64,000 nucleotides of DNA from Aldrovandia affinis (taxonomy: Eukaryota; Chordata; Actinopteri; Notacanthiformes; Halosauridae): NCBI GenBank assembly GCA_029706075.1, contig JAINUG010000115.1, positions 62,001-126,000 on the forward strand, read 5' to 3'. Position numbers and translations under genes: made by a program. A model generated the notes under the pieces. The model ran no database searches. It was not told where the DNA came from and saw only the letters and a list, made by a program, of their open reading frames with translations. Positions 44,362-55,495 of the stretch are shown here, piece after piece. Positions within the stretch are counted from its first letter, which is position 1, and each line of letters begins with the position of its first letter.

Positions 44362-44790
44362 GGTAACTAACCAAATAAAGGAAGCACTTGAGTAAATGAA
44401 GGGTTCTAGTGGCTTTGTTGTGGTGTGGGGTCATTTTCCAGGCATGGTTTAGGTCCACTAAAGTGAGTGATCACCTTCATCCTATGGTGAAGCATTTATA
44501 TCCTTCCACAGGGCACAAGCGGCCACTGAATGGTTTGATGAGCATGAAAACGATGTAAACCATACACCATTGCTGTCTCAGTCAATTGAACACTTATGGG
44601 AGATTCTGGAGTGGCGCCTAGGACAGCAATTGCAAATGATGGAATTTCTCATGGAGCAATGGTATTTCAGCCCTACAATAGAGTTCCAGACACTTATAGA
44701 ATCTATGTCAAGGCACATTGGAGTGGTTCTGGCAGCTCATGGTGGTCAACATTTTGTGTTGGTGTTTCCTACTTTACTTTGGCAGTTACC
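44360..44790 (+). mobile_element. Tc1-type transposon, internally deleted
   Basis: Left end CAGGTAACTAACCAAATAAA then GGAAGCACTTGAG, right end GTGTTTCCTACTTTACTTTG then GCAGTTACCT, same family as 37202-37762 and in opposite orientation. The plus strand encodes VVVWGHFPGMV and, from about 44516, AATEWFDEHENDVNHTP, then SIEHLWEILEWRLGQQ and later FQTLIESMSRHIGVVLAAHG, i.e. the C-terminal part with the third catalytic Glu in the SIEHLWE segment. The N-terminal half is deleted. Several substitutions suggest it is inactive. Confidence 0.8.
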
Positions 44791-44879
44791 TACGTGTGTA
44801 GGTATAAAAATTCATTTTATGCCATGAAGTAAGAAAGTAAGAAGAATGTAAGAAGTATGAAGTAATTTATATTACTTAA

Positions 44880-44885
<6 letters not shown>

Positions 44886-44917
<32 letters not shown>
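44886..44917. repeat. (AT)n tract
   Basis: About 16 AT units immediately before an LTR-like block. Confidence 0.95.
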
Positions 44918-44919
<2 letters not shown>

Positions 44920-45450
44920 GACATCATCACCAGAGGCAGCTGAGGGAAATAGCTGCCTGCCCCTTTAATTCTTGTGATCCACTAGAGCCATAGAGACTAC
45001 AGTTCCCATCAGCCTCCAGTCCCACACCTGGCCACCAGCGGCCTCCTCTGCATTTCTTTGATTACCTACACCCTCTGAAAAGATCCTGTGTGTCACCCTA
45101 CCCCCAGTGGCACTACAATATATAACATAGAAGAGGAGTATGATGCATATGTGTGTGTGTGTGTGAGAGGGGGAGACTGAGAGAGGGCGAGAAAATGCAC
45201 ACGTGGCAGAGAAAAGAATAAAGGAATGTAGGGAAGTAGTATGAATTAGGCCTTGGTGGGCCACGTAGGGTTGACCATGGCCTAGAATAATAGAGGGAGC
45301 GGTGTGACAGGAGATTCGGAGGATGAACTCTCCCAGTGTATAGAATGGGGAAAACGTAACAGAGATAACGTTCCTACCCAATTGCAGTGTTGAGACCGAG
45401 TGACCGGGTTAATGAGGTAAAAAACAGATCACATTCAAAGAAGTGTTTCT
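44918..45450 (+). mobile_element. possible LTR (solo or partial)
   Basis: Begins TGTGACATCATCACCAGAGG and carries the phrase AGAGACTACAGTTCCCATCA, which recurs in fish LTR elements. A TATA-like AATATATAACAT near 45116 and an AATAAA near 45218 lie in LTR order on the plus strand. The right boundary and a target duplication could not be fixed, so this is tentative. A short TG run lies at 45152-45168. Confidence 0.4.
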
Positions 45451-45529
45451 AGCCAAGTGTCTATCTTTTAAACAGTGCTAACAGTTCTAACAATTCAATA
45501 ATAATATATATATATATTTGAATACATAA

Positions 45530-46135
45530 CATTCTATGGTTTCCGTTGTGGGCAGCATGGAACACATATCCAAGGAATCAAACACATCATCCAGGTTCTT
45601 GGCTGGGATGTCTGTATCTCTGGCTTTCTTCCAGGGAAGAGTGTAGTTGATCGTTTCCTGTATTTCCTGTGGAGTGTTTTGTAGTACATAGTCCCAACTG
45701 GGGGGCAGAGGTCATGTGATCGAAATGCATTAAGTCATTTGGCAGCATGTAAAATTTGTCAGTGAAAGCAGAATACAGGAGCATCCATTAAAAAGAGTAA
45801 CCGCATCGGATGCGGGACTCGTTAAGTTCAGGGCTGTTTTCGATTGTCCCGTAACACAACAGATGAAAGGAAACCGAAAAGCATGCAGATTTTCCATCCC
45901 AAGGCTTTCCATGGTACCTTGGAAAAGGTGTCAAGATGTCTCTCAAGCCACATCCATTACTACAATCGTAACAAATTACAGGGTGGTGCAAAGGGTCATT
46001 AGCCCTGTTATAAGTGGTGTCCATTTAGTATGTTATTAGCCCTAGGAGGAATAGACGAACCACTTTGTGAGGAGCATTCAGCTCGACCTGTGTTTGGTAC
46101 ATCAAAATACAGGGGTGTGGAGTGGGCGTCCCTTC
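45530..46135 (-). pseudogene. unidentified decayed coding-like stretch
   Basis: On the minus strand the frame starting at 46024 stays open for 78 codons, meets one TAA near 45789, continues in the same frame, and then needs one shift at a C6 run (45701-45706) to read on as SWDYVLQNTPQEIQETINYT, then DIPAKNLDDVFDSLDMC to about 45540. Upstream of 46024 the same frame is also open except for one stop. A long frame broken by one or two lesions suggests a decayed gene, perhaps of a mobile element adjoining the LTR-like block. I do not recognise the protein. Confidence 0.3.
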
Positions 46136-46599
46136 CCAGTGATTTTGTTCAATCTATGCATTTTCCTGCCCTTAAGATTAGTTTGGCCCTAATAGCACAT
46201 TTCTCCTGCTTCCTATTGATAATAGCGCTATTCTGTGAACATATCTTGTTCCCCTGTAGTGGAGAGCTGTTTTAGTTGTTCCATGTTTATTGGTGAAACA
46301 AAGTCTGTCTTAAACTTCTCTGTCAGTGAGCATAAATGTTTATACTAGGGATATTCGAAAATTTACTTTACAAATGGAATTTCTCAAAAAGGATGGATTT
46401 CCCCACCTCAGTCCGATAAGCGCAGTTAATGTCAACATTTCTTATCTCAGATCAAGGTTCAAAGTAAATTTGATTGGCATTTGAGTGATTATTCAAAACA
46501 AAACATTTGAAAATGGCAAATGCACGTTTATACGTTATAATTACCACTTAGAAGAAAAACGGGCAGCTACGGTGTATTACTGAGGGTTACTCAAATCTA
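46136..46599. other. unannotated AT-rich stretch
   Basis: No gene or repeat recognised. Confidence 0.4.
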
Positions 46600-46785
46600 T
46601 CTCACGAATCTAAATTTGGTCCTGGTTTTCCGTTCTCTCAGGTCATTAATTAAACAGTTAATGCAATTGAGTGGCCAGAGTGTCTTCACACCTGACTCCA
46701 GGTAAAGGAAGGGTGGAAAAACAGCAGTGCTCAGTCCACAGGGACCGTGATTTGAGGAACCCTGGTGTATAGGAGTCCTACTCAT
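46600..46785 (-). repeat. possible dispersed repeat fragment
   Basis: The reverse strand reads ACACCAGGGTTCCTCAAATC, then ACCTGGAGTCAGGTGTG and a TGTTTAATTAATGACC stretch. This resembles a dispersed fish repeat with phrases such as CACACCAGGT and GGAACCC. Element class unknown. Confidence 0.3.
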
Positions 46786-47239
46786 AGGAGTCTCTTTTGA
46801 CTGCACTTACCAGGTTAAATGGGAAGCAATTAAACATTTTATTTGCCATACTGTGTTGGCATGAGGGTGCTGAAATTATACCTCTAGGAAGCAACACAAA
46901 TGGGTAACCACATATCTTCCACAGTGTTATAGCAATATACATTTTAAATGTGCATGCCATCAAATTGACGGCCCTAGCTGTTCTAGTGGAACTGAAACGG
47001 GCTGTTTTACAATGGACATTATAGTAGATCCAATCCATATTTTACTTTTGTTTTAATGTATATTGCCTGTGTCACTTCACTCTGAATTCCCCTCCCAAAC
47101 ATTTAACTTTTATTTTAGGTTGTGGAAAGTTGCGAAAACGTATTCCTGTGATTCTGTTGCATCACAAACCTATATGCAATTTGTTATTGTTATTAGCCAC
47201 CTTGCTGCAATGTAAAAATGTTGAAAGAATGTGTCGTGC
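46786..47239. other. unannotated stretch
   Basis: AT-rich DNA without recognised features. Confidence 0.4.
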
Positions 47240-48760
47240 TAGCTGGGCGGACTTCTGGCTGGATCAACTGACAGCACTGTGGTCTCTGGAACGTCACACC
47301 TCGGTGGCATGTCCCCAGCCGTCCACGGTAAATTTACCTGGATGCTTGACGTTATTTACCTTGCTTGCTTTGCGCCTCTGCCGCACGAGTCGGGAAGAGT
47401 GCGTGACTAATGATGCCAGTTAATTAAAGACGATATAGTATCTCAGAGATTAACATGCGTGGGGCCTCGCTGGGGGGGATCCCGGCCACGGCCACAGACG
47501 ACGCAGCGGTGTCATGTATATTCCGGTATCAAAGCGCAAACAAAAGCGTGCTGACTCGTGGTGTCACATGTTAATTAATGGGGGAGACAGAGGTTAAATA
47601 TGAGGTGACTCCTAACAAGGAAACCCTCCTGCGATGGAGGCATCAAGAGCTTCTCGAGACGGGAGATCAAAGGGCCGGCACGTCAGCAGGGACGAGTAAA
47701 CGCCACGTTTCATGTAGATCTGCGGTTTACCCGTCCACCCTCACACACTATAACCTTATAAATGCTAAATCCGTGAAGATGACACATTCCTGAGAGGAGG
47801 GGCACAGAAATGAACTAAAAAGTGTGCACTAAAAAGCATCGGCCATTCTCGTTACAAGCATGATCCTATGTGTAGTGCAGCTACACAGCAATGCCCATGT
47901 TAGGGTGCTCTGGATACGAACCACCCCTGGTCATCTGCATTATAATAATAATAAGGTCTAAGGACTCCAGAAATGTGTTTGCACCTTGCCTCCATAAACC
48001 TTGAGGCACAGCCAGAAAGTGTTGTTGTTTTTTTCCAAGGCAATAATCTGCGAGTGAGCTTATCAGCAAGCGCGTCCTACAGCGCGGCACGGTTTTTACA
48101 GGCAGCGGCACGGCTCCTGCTGGCGGGAGCCACGGTCGGGCGGCGGGGGCACACGTCCACCTGGGGCTCCGTCTCCCCGGGCGATCCAGGCAGAGCCGGT
48201 GGAGTTCCGCCAAAGCTGTCCCTTGGAACAGGAGCAGCGAACATCGGGCGGGGGGGCTCGGTCCTCTCAGCTGCCATGTAGGATTTTATGGATGCCACTG
48301 CACCTGCCCTACACGTACACCTGGCCCAGACAACCCGACTCAAAGCGGCTCACCACCCGGCCATTTCCTCTTCTCCAGCGTGGGAGAGGGGGGAGTCAGA
48401 ACACAGGATCGGACATAAAATGGGAGCGCGTCGCCGTCCTGCAACGAAGCCAACCAGCCCGCTGTTTACCAAGAGCGTTTTGTTTTTCATTATCATTTCT
48501 TTCAATTCGTTCGAGTGCAACGCGGAAATTCCTCTTTCCAGCCCACATCGCACAGGGGCATTGCCATTTACAATCAGTGAAATGCGGAGGCAAGAAGTTA
48601 GGGGAGCGGGGGGTTGTGTGTAGGGGGAGTTCATGAAAATGTTCAAGCGCCATGAAACTGCATGTGTCACAGTGACACATTTAATGTCCACAGGGAGGCC
48701 GTAGACAAGCATTTTCACCATAGGACCTGGTTTATTGAGAACAAATTATCAACAAAGAGG
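47240..48760. promoter_or_regulatory. candidate CNE cluster, CpG-rich
   Basis: Repeat-free, CpG-bearing region with GCCAGTTAATTAAAGACG near 47413, CACATGTTAATTAATGGG near 47565 and dense CpG at 48070-48260. Multiple overlapping frames on both strands (47881-48721) are low-stop artefacts of GC-rich DNA; none shows a domain. Enhancer-cluster or CpG-island nature is inferred. Confidence 0.4.
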
Positions 48761-49120
48761 GAGGGGGGGAAACAAATACTCAATGTAAATGCATTTTATT
48801 CACCAACCACATCTAAGATAATTATGAAAAACGATGGGTATATTTTCTTTTGAGCCCTTTTGAATCCCACACTACATAATTGGAAACATAATGCCAGTGG
48901 CCTGAATTTTATTTGATTGTGCTTTATTCTTTTTGGAAAACAAATTTGAGCTTTAATAAATCGTTTCATTGTTTACACAACCTTTTCTATTTACAGGATG
49001 TCGGATAATGAATAAAAACATTCGAAAACCTTGCGCATTCATTATTCCAACCGAATGGCAGCGTGCAATGTGATAGGCTCTGGTCCAGGTCTGTGTTTAT
49101 TGTCTGAGGGCCGACAAGCT
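48761..49120. other. unannotated AT-rich stretch
   Basis: No gene. AT-rich up to the start of the MITE-like copy at 49121. Confidence 0.4.
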
Positions 49121-49290
49121 TCTGGCCTGGATTCAATCAACATTTGTCCTTAACAAATTCAAGACTAATTTATTTTTCTTCACAAACACGGCTCGCTGTG
49201 TTCGCTGAAAAAGAGTTTGCAATGACAAAAGCGTTTAAACACATTTAATTGAGTCAAGGGTAAGCAACGATGTTGAATGAATACTGGGGT
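49121..49290. mobile_element. MITE-like element (copy 2)
   Basis: TCTGGCCTGGATTCAATCAA then CATTTGTCCTTAA matches the left end of the 6961-7160 element. A diverged inverted end AACGATGTTGAATGAATACT follows near 49267. The interior TTCACAAACACGGCTCGCTG parallels TTCATCACAAACAGTTCGCC of copy 1. Confidence 0.5.
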
Positions 49291-49586
49291 ACGTTCAGGC
49301 TGAAAAACATTGTGCTCTTGCCACCAATGCAGCATTTACTCTAAACAGTTTGCAGTGCTTCACAACTGTCAGGCAAGTGAGAATTTGAAGAACAATGCCT
49401 ATACCCTGATTCCAGTAGCCTTAACCGTCAAATGCCCTTGTTTAAGGTTCAGCACTCTGAATACTGAACGCAAGTGATATTACATGTTAAAACCCCTCGC
49501 TTATCCTACATGTAAAATATATTTTATTAGATTTCATAGAATAGTTATTTCACAGATTATTTAATTATCAATTAAATCACCAAATT
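49291..49586. other. unannotated AT-rich stretch
   Basis: Nothing recognised. Confidence 0.4.
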
Positions 49587-50426
49587 TGGTGATAGGCAGG
49601 GCAATCTGGTCGATCGACCTTCATCAAAAATATACAACTCACAATTAAATAAAAATTAAGAGCAGTTTTATTAGATTGCAATACTAAGACAAAGACGACA
49701 CATTCAACATCAAATCTATAGATGTAGGTTTACTACCTTCAGAAATACTAAATCCTAGACATAAAAATGACGTGAAAATCATGGAAGAGATTAAATGTAA
49801 AAAAGAATTACACCAAACCAAGTTTCTCCCAAAACGCAGACACACGCAGACCAGAAACAAGGCAAACGAGCCCCAGTGTGATCCAGGACCAGATCTCCCT
49901 AGAATGCAGGAATTTGTAGAATCAAACCCTAGAACTACCAGACTTAAGAAAAACTGAGCCCAAGCCATTGACAGGTCACACTTTAAGTGTTTGAAGGGGG
50001 AGAGGCTACCTCTCTAGCCCAGGGCTAATTAATTTACAATTTGGGAGAGGCTCAGCAAACACCTGGTTCAAACCCCTTTTTATAGTTTAATCTTGGGTCA
50101 CTTTCAATGATGATCTTTTCAAGATCCTGATATGAAATGATCCTTTCATGGTGAGCATCATGGTGACATCAAACACCAATAGGGCATGTCTACCCAATGG
50201 GGAAGACCGCTTGGTTCATACAGAGGTGTTAGTTGAGCTGCTATTTGGAGAAACACGATATCCTCAGGCAAAGAATATCACTAGCATATGAAAAGGCCAG
50301 TCATATGGACCTCTGTTTTTTTTTCTGGTGCGCCTGACCCATAATTTTTCTGGTGCGCCTGACCCATAATTTCCAGCTCATAGGTAGAATCCCCAAATTA
50401 TGGTGTGTGACCTAGTAGGCACCACA
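49587..50426 (-). mobile_element. possible LTR with duplicated upstream element
   Basis: Read on the minus strand the block starts TGTGGTGCC, has a TATA-like CTATAAAAAGGGG near 50085, an AATAAA signal at 49672-49667 and ends CACCA, giving TG...CA ends and LTR-like order. The upstream (U3) side carries a perfect 25-bp tandem duplication (50320-50369). No matching target duplication was found and the TATA-to-polyA distance (about 400 bp) is long, so the call is tentative. No internal retroelement genes adjoin. Confidence 0.4.
50320..50369. repeat. perfect 25-bp tandem duplication
   Basis: TTTTTCTGGTGCGCCTGACC followed by CATAA occurs twice head to tail without change. Duplicated enhancers in U3 are a familiar LTR feature, which fits the surrounding call. 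Confidence 0.9.
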
Positions 50427-51230
50427 CTGCCAAAGGTGTCAAAACCACATACCATAGTGCCCTGGTTTCATTCTAGGAGTAATACAATTAGTCAGTGATG
50501 GCACCAAGGAAGCCCACATCTGCAATCGGTGTGTCAAGATGGAGATGGAGATTTAGGTTAGTCCAGGCCATGTGCCCTTGGCCTGCGCTGGATCATAAAA
50601 TGCATAGACCTCCTCGACACAACCATCCCTCAGATATGACACAAGATTTCTTCCCATTCGGTGGGCATGCCAGGGGCGTAACCACAAGAGCGATGTGTAT
50701 AAAGGTCAGTCTCACAACGTACACAATCACAAGCAGCCACTGTAACAGCACTCTGCAACTGGACAGAGTGCTGAATTAAATAGTTAATGAAACAGTCCCC
50801 CCCCCCCCATTCTGAACAGAGCCCTGGCAAGTGTCTTTGCTGGTCAGGCAAAGTACCACCAGCACAAAGGACAGAAAAGGAAATGTCCTCCATAAAGGGG
50901 TGGTGAGAGCTGGGATTAAGCAGTCCGGTCTGTACAGGACAGTTTCAACTGTACTCTCTAATGCCAGTGGATATGTGTTTTACAGGGGAGGGGGGAGCTG
51001 CAGTCCCACTGTGATGGGGGAGGTTGTCATGGGAATGCTGAGGGGGTGGAGGTAGGGGGGAGGCCAGAAGGCATTTCATTACCGAAAGTGTCTTTCAGAA
51101 GATGGGAAAGGGATTATCCACCCAACGGGATTTCTTTGAGGGAAGATTCGTTGGCTGAACTCACCGAGGGAAAGTGTTGTATAGGTTAAGGTTAGGATAT
51201 CTCAGCATTCATAGCTCCCTGCCCCCCTCC
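50427..51230. other. mixed stretch with C run and G-rich patch
   Basis: A run of 12 C is at 50797-50808. The plus strand is G-rich from 50984 to 51063 with several G4-G6 runs. No gene recognised. Confidence 0.35.
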
Positions 51231-51290
51231 AGACACACACACACACACACGCACACACAGGTGCACATACGCACACACACATACACTCTG
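51231..51290. repeat. imperfect (CA)n tract
   Basis: CA units with GCAC and ATAC interruptions. A smaller TG tract occurs at 51329-51350. Confidence 0.9.
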
Positions 51291-51879
51291 CTGTGTTTCT
51301 CAGAGTGCATGCATGCATTCACGTACTGTATGTGTGAATGTGTGTGTGTCTGTCTAGTCAACCAGATTTGTGTGTTATCACTTCACTTCCACAGGTATTA
51401 ACATTGACATTTTGTTGTGTTCACTAAATCTTATCTCTCTGCCAAAGTGATCTGGACTGCACAGGCAAGCAACTAAGGAAGATAAAGATTTTCCATAAAC
51501 CTATTTTTCAACATGGCACTCCTAGTAAGATAAATAATTAAGTGCAAACATTGTCAATAATTAAAGTCACAACATGCAAAAAGGTGTCAGGGTTTCAAGT
51601 CAATCGTTTCTCGCCTACCTGTAAAGCAAGCTAAATATGGAAATTAAGTGGTTGCTTCAACATAAGGGTAATTCAAACAACGTGAGGTACCTCGGACGGA
51701 ATTCCTCTCATTTTTCTCTTCATAGCCATCGTTATGGAATCATGTAATACGGATTACCTCGTGCAATCTACGAGCGCCACATAGCTTAAAACTTTAGTGT
51801 TGGTTCAGCTGGCATACCTCCATAAGTACGTGCGTGCATGTGCATGTGAGCGACTCTGTTTCAATATTTACAAAGAGCC
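51291..51879. other. unannotated stretch
   Basis: Nothing beyond short TG words recognised. Confidence 0.4.
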
Positions 51880-52180
51880 TATTTTTAATGTAGAGCCTAT
51901 TTTTTCCTCTGATTATCAATTAATTAAAGCAGGCTCTGTCAATGTTTAGAATCGGCTAGATTAATTATGATGCATGAATTAGTCCATACCTGTGTTATTT
52001 TTTCCCTTCCATCTTCCCCTTTGCCTTTGTTGGCCCGTTAAATTTGCTGAATTAACTTTTGAGGTAATTAAAATCCTACTGAGGAAAAACAACCAGATTC
52101 AGCCCTTTAATGTTCCCACATGACACAGGGTTATTTCTACAAGAATTATCTTTAAATAAGGCGGATGTTTGAGCAGGCCT
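51880..52180. promoter_or_regulatory. candidate CNE, homeodomain-core rich
   Basis: GAGCCTATTTTT occurs twice within 25 bp at 51876-51903. Then GATTATCAATTAATTAAAGC (51911), TAGATTAATTATGATGCATG (51957) and GAGGTAATTAAAATCC (52060) follow within 170 bp. This density of TAATTA with a TATGATGCAT word is typical of deeply conserved enhancers. Inference only. Confidence 0.45.
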
Positions 52181-53559
52181 TGGCTTGGTTACAGTACGCT
52201 ACTTGATTTCACGCCAAGGCTGATGTGCTCCTGTGAAAACCTATGGTTTAAGTATCATGGACTAACATGTGCATTTGAATTCAAGCTGCGCGTCCTTGAG
52301 CCCTTTTCACATTTGGCATTCGGCTGCAAGCCCGCCACCATTTTGAAGTATAACTCCAGTGCAAAACAAAATGTGTGAAATTAATCTGGTTTCACAAGGT
52401 TTGCCACCCTAGAGATACACAGAGCAGCTTCCATATTGATTTCCAGTTCCTAATATGCAAATGTATCTCTCAGAAATGAGCAATTCTTATTAGCGATCAG
52501 TTCACTTTAGTCGGGTGAATTATTTTGTCGAAAATGAGAGTGCCAAATCCCCCCCAAAAAAGTTAATCCAGATCCAGCTTTGTGCTCTCTCTGTGACACT
52601 TTGGCACTTGTCTGGGCCAGTGAAATACTGCTAGCTCACATCATAACCCCAAGATGCCAATGCTAATTACCGGGATGCATAGGATATTTGAATAGTGTGT
52701 AATTACAAATGTCCTTTAAAAAATGTCCTTTTTTAATATCAGTAGAATAGTGTAAAATGTGTGATCATAGTATAATAGCAACAAGCTGTCTCGCTCTTAC
52801 TTTTTTCTAATCAGAGAAGAAACTGAGGCTTCAGTTTGTGGACATAGCTGGAGAAGCTAGAGTACCCGCAGAGCACAAGCAGCCCTGTCTTCTCTTTCTT
52901 GGATTCATTGAAGGATTTCAAACCCAATCTATGGGTAACTGCCAAGGAAACACCAACACAAAGTTGGGAAAAGAGTGTGCTGTAACAGTGGGACGGAACA
53001 GTGAATGCACCATTAAAAGTGGTTGGAAGTTTGCTTCAGAGTTTAATGATTGTTTTTCTTTATTTTAAACATAAAACGAAATGATGCTTTTGAAGGAATA
53101 GTCACACTTTAAGAAGCTGGTGAACAAGTCTGCTTTACAAACATATACCATATTTTACATCCATGTTTAGCTATTTATTAAAATAGAGATCAATTTATAT
53201 ACTCCGATAGGAGGTGATTACTGAAACTGTGATTATTATTTTTTAAATATATATATATATATATGGTGTTCTTTTTAAAAATAAATCCAGTTAGTTTAAA
53301 TATGGGGATATGTTTATTATATGTCTATTTCCAATCTTTCATAAAAGATTTTTGTCTTGAATTCAGAAATACACCATTAATGTGATTCTGTTAACAGCCC
53401 TTCCGCAGTGGGAAACAGGAGGATATTTGAACAGAAGCAGGATATAATGCAAGGCAGCAAATAAGCATTATTCCGGTGACAGTTATCCTGCTAGATTGCA
53501 ATAAAGATAGACCTTCTCACTGGGAATTGTTTATATATATATATAGTATATTTTTATAT
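52181..53559. other. AT-rich stretch with a Tc1-end-like scrap
   Basis: At 52932-52962 GGGTAACTGCCAAGGAAACA followed by CCAACACAAAG resembles the end of the CAGGTAACTGCCAAAATAAAGGAAACACC Tc1 family with an 8-base gap; no partner end is seen. (AT)n runs lie at 53250-53265 and 53532-53565. Otherwise featureless. Confidence 0.35.
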
Positions 53560-54720
53560 ATATTTATGCAAAACTGTAAACCAGCAGAGGCATAAAAAAG
53601 AAAAAGGAAATCAAGATTTGGGCTCATTCACACGGTTTCAGCCTAGAGGCACTTGACAAAACAATGATGGAGACATGAGAAACGTCAGGACGATTTGCAT
53701 TTAACAAACTGATGTCTCTCACTTGTCATGCAATATTAATGCCTTGGAAGATTGTTGATCCAGTGCTCTCGTTTTAATGCAGTAATAAGACAACGCGCAT
53801 TGCTGCCGCAAAGCTGCGACGGCAAACCGCTGCCGGAAGAGATGACAGTCCCTCGCAGCTCCTCGAAGAGCACTGCGTCTTGATAATCCTCTAATTTACA
53901 CAAAATCAGTTTCTACTTTCCGAAGCAATGCAAAAAGCTTTTGTCAGCTAACAAACTACTTAGACCCCAGGTCCAGACACGCCTGCTAATTGCCACAATC
54001 GCGAGTAACGAGGACAATGTTTTATTTTCCCTCCTCTTTTTGTTTTAAACGAGTAAAGCCAGTCTGAAATCTTCCTTTAAAAAAAAAAAAAAAAAAAAGG
54101 CAGTGGATTGGAGCACACTGGAGATTGTAATTTGCAATTAGCGGGCGGGTCAGAGATTGGATTTGGGTCAAGATCCTGTACTGCTCGTGCAATGCCTCTC
54201 GCTTTGAGTGATGAATATAATCACAGCGGCCGTTTATTTGTATTTACAGACGTTCTCCCGTTGTAAACACGCTACCCACTGCGTGGTGCGTTTAGTTTCC
54301 TCTCAGATTACGCGGATTGGCTCCCTGCATATACCTCGTCGCCTTTCAATGCCGCTGTTAATGAAGTCGCGGTCCGCGAGCTGATTTTTGATTGCCAGCT
54401 CTCAATTGCTCCTCGATCGCGAGCTCCTCATTGCCGTGAAATTGCGCGGCATATCTCCGGCCTTCCAGCGCTCGCTCTTCAATCGCCCAGCGTTTATCCG
54501 TGACCTCAAGAAACACGGCAAGCCGAACGCCTGCATCGTATATCTGCAGCGCCGCGGCGGTGGCCTTGTCAAACTCCTGATCCAGCTCAGGACAGCGCAG
54601 GCGTCTTAAACAACCTGAGGCCAACATTATGATTGCAGAGATACTCGTGCATTAAAAATATATGGTTCTTCCCGGAGGGGGCGTCGGCTACATTCGTTCC
54701 CAAGGAGCCTGTGTCCTGTT
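53560..54720. promoter_or_regulatory. candidate CNE cluster with a two-strand open CpG block
   Basis: Repeat-free apart from a poly-A run at 54079-54098. The segment 54358-54627 is CpG-rich and open on both strands (73 codons plus, 89 codons minus) and is built of recurring TCAATTGCTCC, TCATTGCCGTG and TCAATCGCCC words. The minus frame is Glu/Ala-rich but matches no family I know. A regulatory element is more likely than a gene. Confidence 0.35.
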
Positions 54721-55495
54721 CCCAGTGAGTATCATTGTTTGGACAGACTTTTTGTTTTTTTTATGAATGGTAATAGTTGATGTGGTTAATTGGGTCAAAT
54801 CATTGGATGGAATAGTAGTAGCAGTTCCCTTTATTTTGTCTGCATGGAAGTAATACACCCCTCTTCCAATCCATGTACAACTTTTTGTCTTAAAATATGA
54901 ATTTATATCTATGGGCCATACAAAACGTGAATTTTTTCAAACTGCATGGCTATGTATCTAATGAAGAGAAACAAGAATGAGTGAAAACCAAAGAAACCTT
55001 AACCCCCCCCCCCCCAAAATAAATAAATAAATGTAAAAAAAAAAAATTAAGCCGCAGCATTGATTTAGTTTGTCAATTTGTATGAAAAACCAAAGAATCA
55101 CATTCTGCACCTTGGCGCCATTAATTTGCCCAGTTGACACATTGAAAAACGGGAGAATCCACCAGCGGTGGGATACAATTTTATAATTGCAAAAATTTCA
55201 TCCATGCTCACTCAAGAGCCTTTCACAAAAACAACGTGAAAAACGTATCCTCACTGTTGGAATCTATCAGTCATTGGATTTCAAGGAAGGTGGCATACTG
55301 TCAGGTGGAAATGTAGGGATAATGGATCGGAAACTGGACTTGGTAATGCTTTTGTTCGTTTCAGGAAATACCCAACGCAAATGCACTCCCAATGTAAATG
55401 GACATACAGTAAAAGCTACATTGCTGCTGGTGAGAACAACCGCTGATAAGTAATAGAAACATGAATACATAATTAAGATCATGAGCTTTTGTTAA
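54721..55495. other. unannotated stretch
   Basis: Holds a 13-base C run near 55002 and A-rich runs near 55036. No gene. Ends with TTAA at 55492-55495. Confidence 0.4.
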
